NCBI RefSeq assembly: GCF_001876935.1 | Contig: NC_033795.1 | Coordinates: 60,567,116-60,631,115 of the forward strand | From: Asparagus officinalis | Taxonomy: Eukaryota > Streptophyta > Magnoliopsida > Asparagales > Asparagaceae | Direction of reading: 5' to 3' | DNA: 64,000 bases | Shown here: positions 61,371 through 64,000 of the stretch, one piece after another | Layout: every line of letters starts with the position of its first letter | How positions within the stretch are numbered: the stretch's first letter is position 1 | Translations under genes and position numbers: made by a program | Notes under the pieces: generated by a model | The model's input: only the letters and a program-made list of their open reading frames with translations | Databases searched by the model: none | What the model was told of the DNA's origin: nothing

Positions 61371-62357
61371 TTGGGAGTTGAAAAAGGTGGTGTCTTCTCT
61401 TGGGGCAAAGACGAACCCGAAATGGGAAAGGAAGAATTTTATATTCTATCTCCCGACACTGAGGAAGAAGAATTTTATATTCTATCTTCAGCTGGAAAGG
61501 AGACTCGAGGTGGGATCTCCACTCCTAGAATCCAAAAAGATGAAACTAAGAGTGGGATCTCCACTCCGAGAATCGACAAGATTCGGATAACCCTAACTGT
61601 CGGAAGGTTTGATTACCGAACTAAAGATAAATTTCTCATTTATCGAGAGTGAATTATGGTTTTGGTCCTAACTGTAGGAATGTTTGACCAAACGGGGGTT
61701 TGAGATGACCCTAACTGTAGGAAGGTTTGATCACTCGAATTGAAAGTGGACCTCTCGTTCATGGAAGGAATCGAGAAGGGGATTCTTGCTTTGGCCCTAA
61801 GTTTTATAGGTTTGACCAAGGAGGCAGTGGAAGTGGGGGGTCTGAGACGATCTTACCTTTTATAGGCTTGATCGCTCAATTTAAAAGTGGACCTCTCGTT
61901 CATGGAAGGAATCAAGAGGGGACTTTAGTTGTGGCCCTAACTATAGGAAGGTTTGACCAGGTAAATAGTGAGAGTAGGAGTACAAATCACATCGAGAGTA
62001 TTGACTCATACAAATCACAGTGGGGTTTAGTGTTTATCACTTTGTTTGTAATGATCGGGTTATCCCTAAGAGAATTACATATAGTATTTTTCCGGGAACT
62101 TCCCGTTACATGAATCATCCACCCCCAGTTTCTTCGCGAAACTGGGTTTATCATTGCATTTGGTTACATGATCGGGTTATCCTTAAGAATATTACATATA
62201 AAAATTCTCCAGGAACTTCCCGTCAATGGTAGGAAACAGTTTAGACCCATATACCTATTGGAGTATCAGGGAACAGTTTAACCTCATATACCGATTGGAG
62301 GATTAAGAAGCAGTTTGTACTCTTATACTTGTCGGAATACCGCCGTTCTTAATTGGC
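61371..62357. repeat. T3 short-repeat zone up to gag end
   Basis: Two GGAAGAATTTTATATTCTAT hairpins (61430-61490), two GTGGGATCTCCACTC boxes (61511-61570) and five GGCCCTAACTGTAGGAAGGTTTGA-like boxes (61585-61955). Two paired-dyad units (62055-62110, 62170-62225) and three GTTTATACTCATATACC-type boxes (62226-62340) follow. No gene. The pol deletion joins this zone to gag near 62345. Confidence 0.75.
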
Positions 62358-64000
62358 TTATCCTAGCGTTATGACGCCGGTTTCAACCAAGGTTTGGATG
62401 CTATTCTTTAAAGTAAAGCAAGCCTTGGTGGGATGAAGGATCCTCCTGTGGTACGCGCAGTACTTCGGATCTGCAGTATCGTCAGCTTCCTCCTGATTCA
62501 TGATGGGTGGCAGCTTGATCTTGTTGTTTTCAAGAAGGGTCTCGAAGATGGCTGGAACGTCTTCGTCCTTGAATGAGTACTCTTTTTGGAGCCTCGAATC
62601 CGAAGTCTTCTGTTGTCTTCGGAGCTGTTGTTGTGACGTTTGATTAACGTCAATAACTGTTGTGGGTGCCTTCCCTTCATCATGAGACACGAGACTCGAA
62701 TTCAGAGGGTTAACCATCGGTTGGTTTCTTTCGACCTTCCTCCTTCTGAGGAAGCGTTCGGCCTGTTCTCCGCGCACCTTCAAATCTTTCCAGGTATTGA
62801 ACAGCTCTACTCCCATAACGTCCAAGATATTAATGGACAAATTGTTATGACAAGTCTGCAAGAAGAATTCCTCCGTGACGGGATCCTTACAGTTCATTGC
62901 CTGATTGCGAAAGCGTTTGATGAAGGTATCCACCGACTCTCCGTCTTTTTGTTTCTCATCGAAGAGTGTTTTGATCGACACTTCTGCGTCATCATTGAAG
63001 AAATGAGCGAGGAACATGCTCTCCAGGTCCTCCCAGCTGTTGATGCTTCCGGGCTTGAGGCGGCGGTACCAATCGAAGGTGGGCCCGCGCTTCACCTCTC
63101 GAGCAGACATCAGGGCGTTAATTTTTCTTTCGAGATCCTTCATCTTTTCGGCCTCATCTATATCCTGTTTTGGATAATTTTCGAGAGGAATAATACTGCC
63201 ACCCCCAGTGTTATCATCATTGGTGGGTCCACCCCCAGCGTCGTTATTTTTAGTGGGGCCACCCCCAGTATTTTTGGGCGGTGCGTCGGCCATGATGATT
63301 TCGTCCACTTCCGGATCGCTGTCAACTGCGGCGTTCTGGGTGCGACGGCTGGATTTAACTAGCTGATTTGACAAAGCTCGGATTTGTTGGTCGTGCATTT
63401 GTCTCATCTCCTGCATAGCCATTTCCATTTCGATTTTGAATGCTTCTTTCTGCTTGGCTAGAGCATCCTCAATGATTTTGGCTATTTGCTCGGTGTTGAT
63501 CATGAACACTTCTCGAGCTTGTCCTATGCTAGACGTTGTATCGTCGGAGGCGAGTGCGGAATAAGAATCTGAGAGTTCGTCATCGGAATGGATTCCTTCA
63601 TGGATCCCATGGTAATCGTTATATCCGACGGCTTCTAGCTGAAGCTGAGCTATTCCCGAATTGACTCTGCTTCCTGGAGAGAAATTAGGGTCGGAACCAC
63701 TTGAAACAATTGGAGATTTTCCCTTGTTGACCATGTTGATGGTAACTTCTGGGAATTCATCATCTCGAGCAACCGATCCTCTTTGGTGGAAACGCCTTGA
63801 TTTGGGCTTCGTCGTTCCATCGGAGATTCTCTCGAATATCGAGACCCTCTGCGGAGCGGTCTTGGGGCAGCTACACGTTGATAGTACTGCCCTGATAATT
63901 TTGATACACGGACAGTGAGAGTCCGCTTCCCGGGTACTTCTCTTTCGATATTTATTCGTACCCCCAGCCTGATAGTACAACTCATTGACGTTGCGGTCGG
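62358..64000 (-). CDS. T3 gag with internal in-frame deletion
   Basis: An open frame of about 547 codons that continues past the window end. It has YYQAGGTNKYRKRS, CPCIKIIRAVLSTCSC and RVSIFERIS as in T2. It then has an acidic part, a coiled coil (EQIAKIIEDALAKQKEAFKI), a Gly/Asn-rich linker and LERKINALMSAREVK fused directly to FDWYRRLKPGSINSW, which lacks about 60 residues of the capsid N-part found in T2. Then follow FIKRFRNQAMNC, TWKDLKVRGEQAERFLRRRK and the Cys/His set YCAYHRRILHPTKACFTLKN, ending ETGVITLG. The absence of stops over 1.6 kb suggests a young or selected copy. Confidence 0.88.
   Translation of the reverse strand, partial: DRNVNELYYQAGGTNKYRKRSTREADSHCPCIKIIRAVLSTCSCPKTAPQRVSIFERISDGTTKPKSRRFHQRGSVARDDEFPEVTINMVNKGKSPIVSSGSDPNFSPGSRVNSGIAQLQLEAVGYNDYHGIHEGIHSDDELSDSYSALASDDTTSSIGQAREVFMINTEQIAKIIEDALAKQKEAFKIEMEMAMQEMRQMHDQQIRALSNQLVKSSRRTQNAAVDSDPEVDEIIMADAPPKNTGGGPTKNNDAGGGPTNDDNTGGGSIIPLENYPKQDIDEAEKMKDLERKINALMSAREVKRGPTFDWYRRLKPGSINSWEDLESMFLAHFFNDDAEVSIKTLFDEKQKDGESVDTFIKRFRNQAMNCKDPVTEEFFLQTCHNNLSINILDVMGVELFNTWKDLKVRGEQAERFLRRRKVERNQPMVNPLNSSLVSHDEGKAPTTVIDVNQTSQQQLRRQQKTSDSRLQKEYSFKDEDVPAIFETLLENNKIKLPPIMNQEEADDTADPKYCAYHRRILHPTKACFTLKNSIQTLVETGVITLG

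Larger units (their letters stand above)
58900..64000 (-). mobile_element. Tat element T3, pol deleted, runs off window
   Basis: 3' LTR 58900-59396, polypurine tract, W-box-rich zone, relic of the antisense gene, repeat block and short repeats to 62345, then directly the end of gag (62358). All of protease, RT, RNase H and integrase are absent. gag is a long open frame up to the window end. Hence T3 is a non-autonomous, gag-only Tat derivative inserted in T2 gag (left outside bases CCTGG). Confidence 0.85.

Overview
The window is plant nuclear DNA made almost entirely of transposable elements nested inside one another. I see no host single-copy gene, rRNA, tRNA or CRISPR. The plant origin rests on three LTR-retrotransposon lineages: Tat-type Ty3 elements with two RNase H domains and GGAGGGGG polypurine tracts, a Tekay/Del-like chromovirus with 2.4-2.7 kb LTRs and an initiator-Met primer site, and SIRE-like Ty1/copia elements with about 2.1 kb LTRs. 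A BED-finger hAT transposon adds to this. The species cannot be named from the sequence.

Layout. Positions 1-2337 hold a degenerate hAT transposon cut by a Tat element. That element (called T1, minus strand) runs from 2338 to 44464 and is opened by later insertions: a solo Tat LTR (4832-6765), a Tekay chromovirus (12509-21835, duplication TGAAT on both sides), a composite of minus-strand SIRE-like pieces (24906-36120), and a complete gag-only SIRE-like element (36519-43517, duplication GGTAG on both sides). T1 is cut at 44465 by a plus-strand Tat element (T4: LTR, primer site, start of gag). T4 is cut at 46430 by a second minus-strand Tat element (T2, 46430-58899), the best preserved pol in the window. 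T2's gag is in turn cut at 58900 by a third minus-strand Tat element (T3) that has lost pol and runs off the window end.

How the parts work. The Tat elements read, on the minus strand, gag - protease - RT - RNase H - second RNase H - integrase - non-coding repeat block - LTR. Between pol and the 3' LTR they carry a gene on the opposite (plus) strand. In T1 it still has a TATA box and first exon. In T2 six introns can be placed, all in phase 1, followed by a long coiled-coil last exon. The repeat blocks beside it (about 225 bp and 70-110 bp tandem units plus several hairpin-forming short repeats) recur in T1, T2 and T3. The SIRE-like elements carry a gag with an array of CCHC knuckles and no pol. 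One of them carries downstream of gag an extra ORF with a fold I recognise as the putative plant transposon protein domain.

A pattern crosses families. In nearly every LTR whose TATA box survives, a cluster of GC-rich palindromes lies about 50-260 bp upstream of it. GTCGAC is the core in the copia-like and chromovirus LTRs; other sequences serve in the Tat LTRs, including a perfect 48-bp palindrome in T2. The same palindromes also stand in front of the extra ORF of the SIRE-like element. All autonomous functions here look damaged, so the window is best read as a stratified record of insertions and deletions plus several non-autonomous designs.
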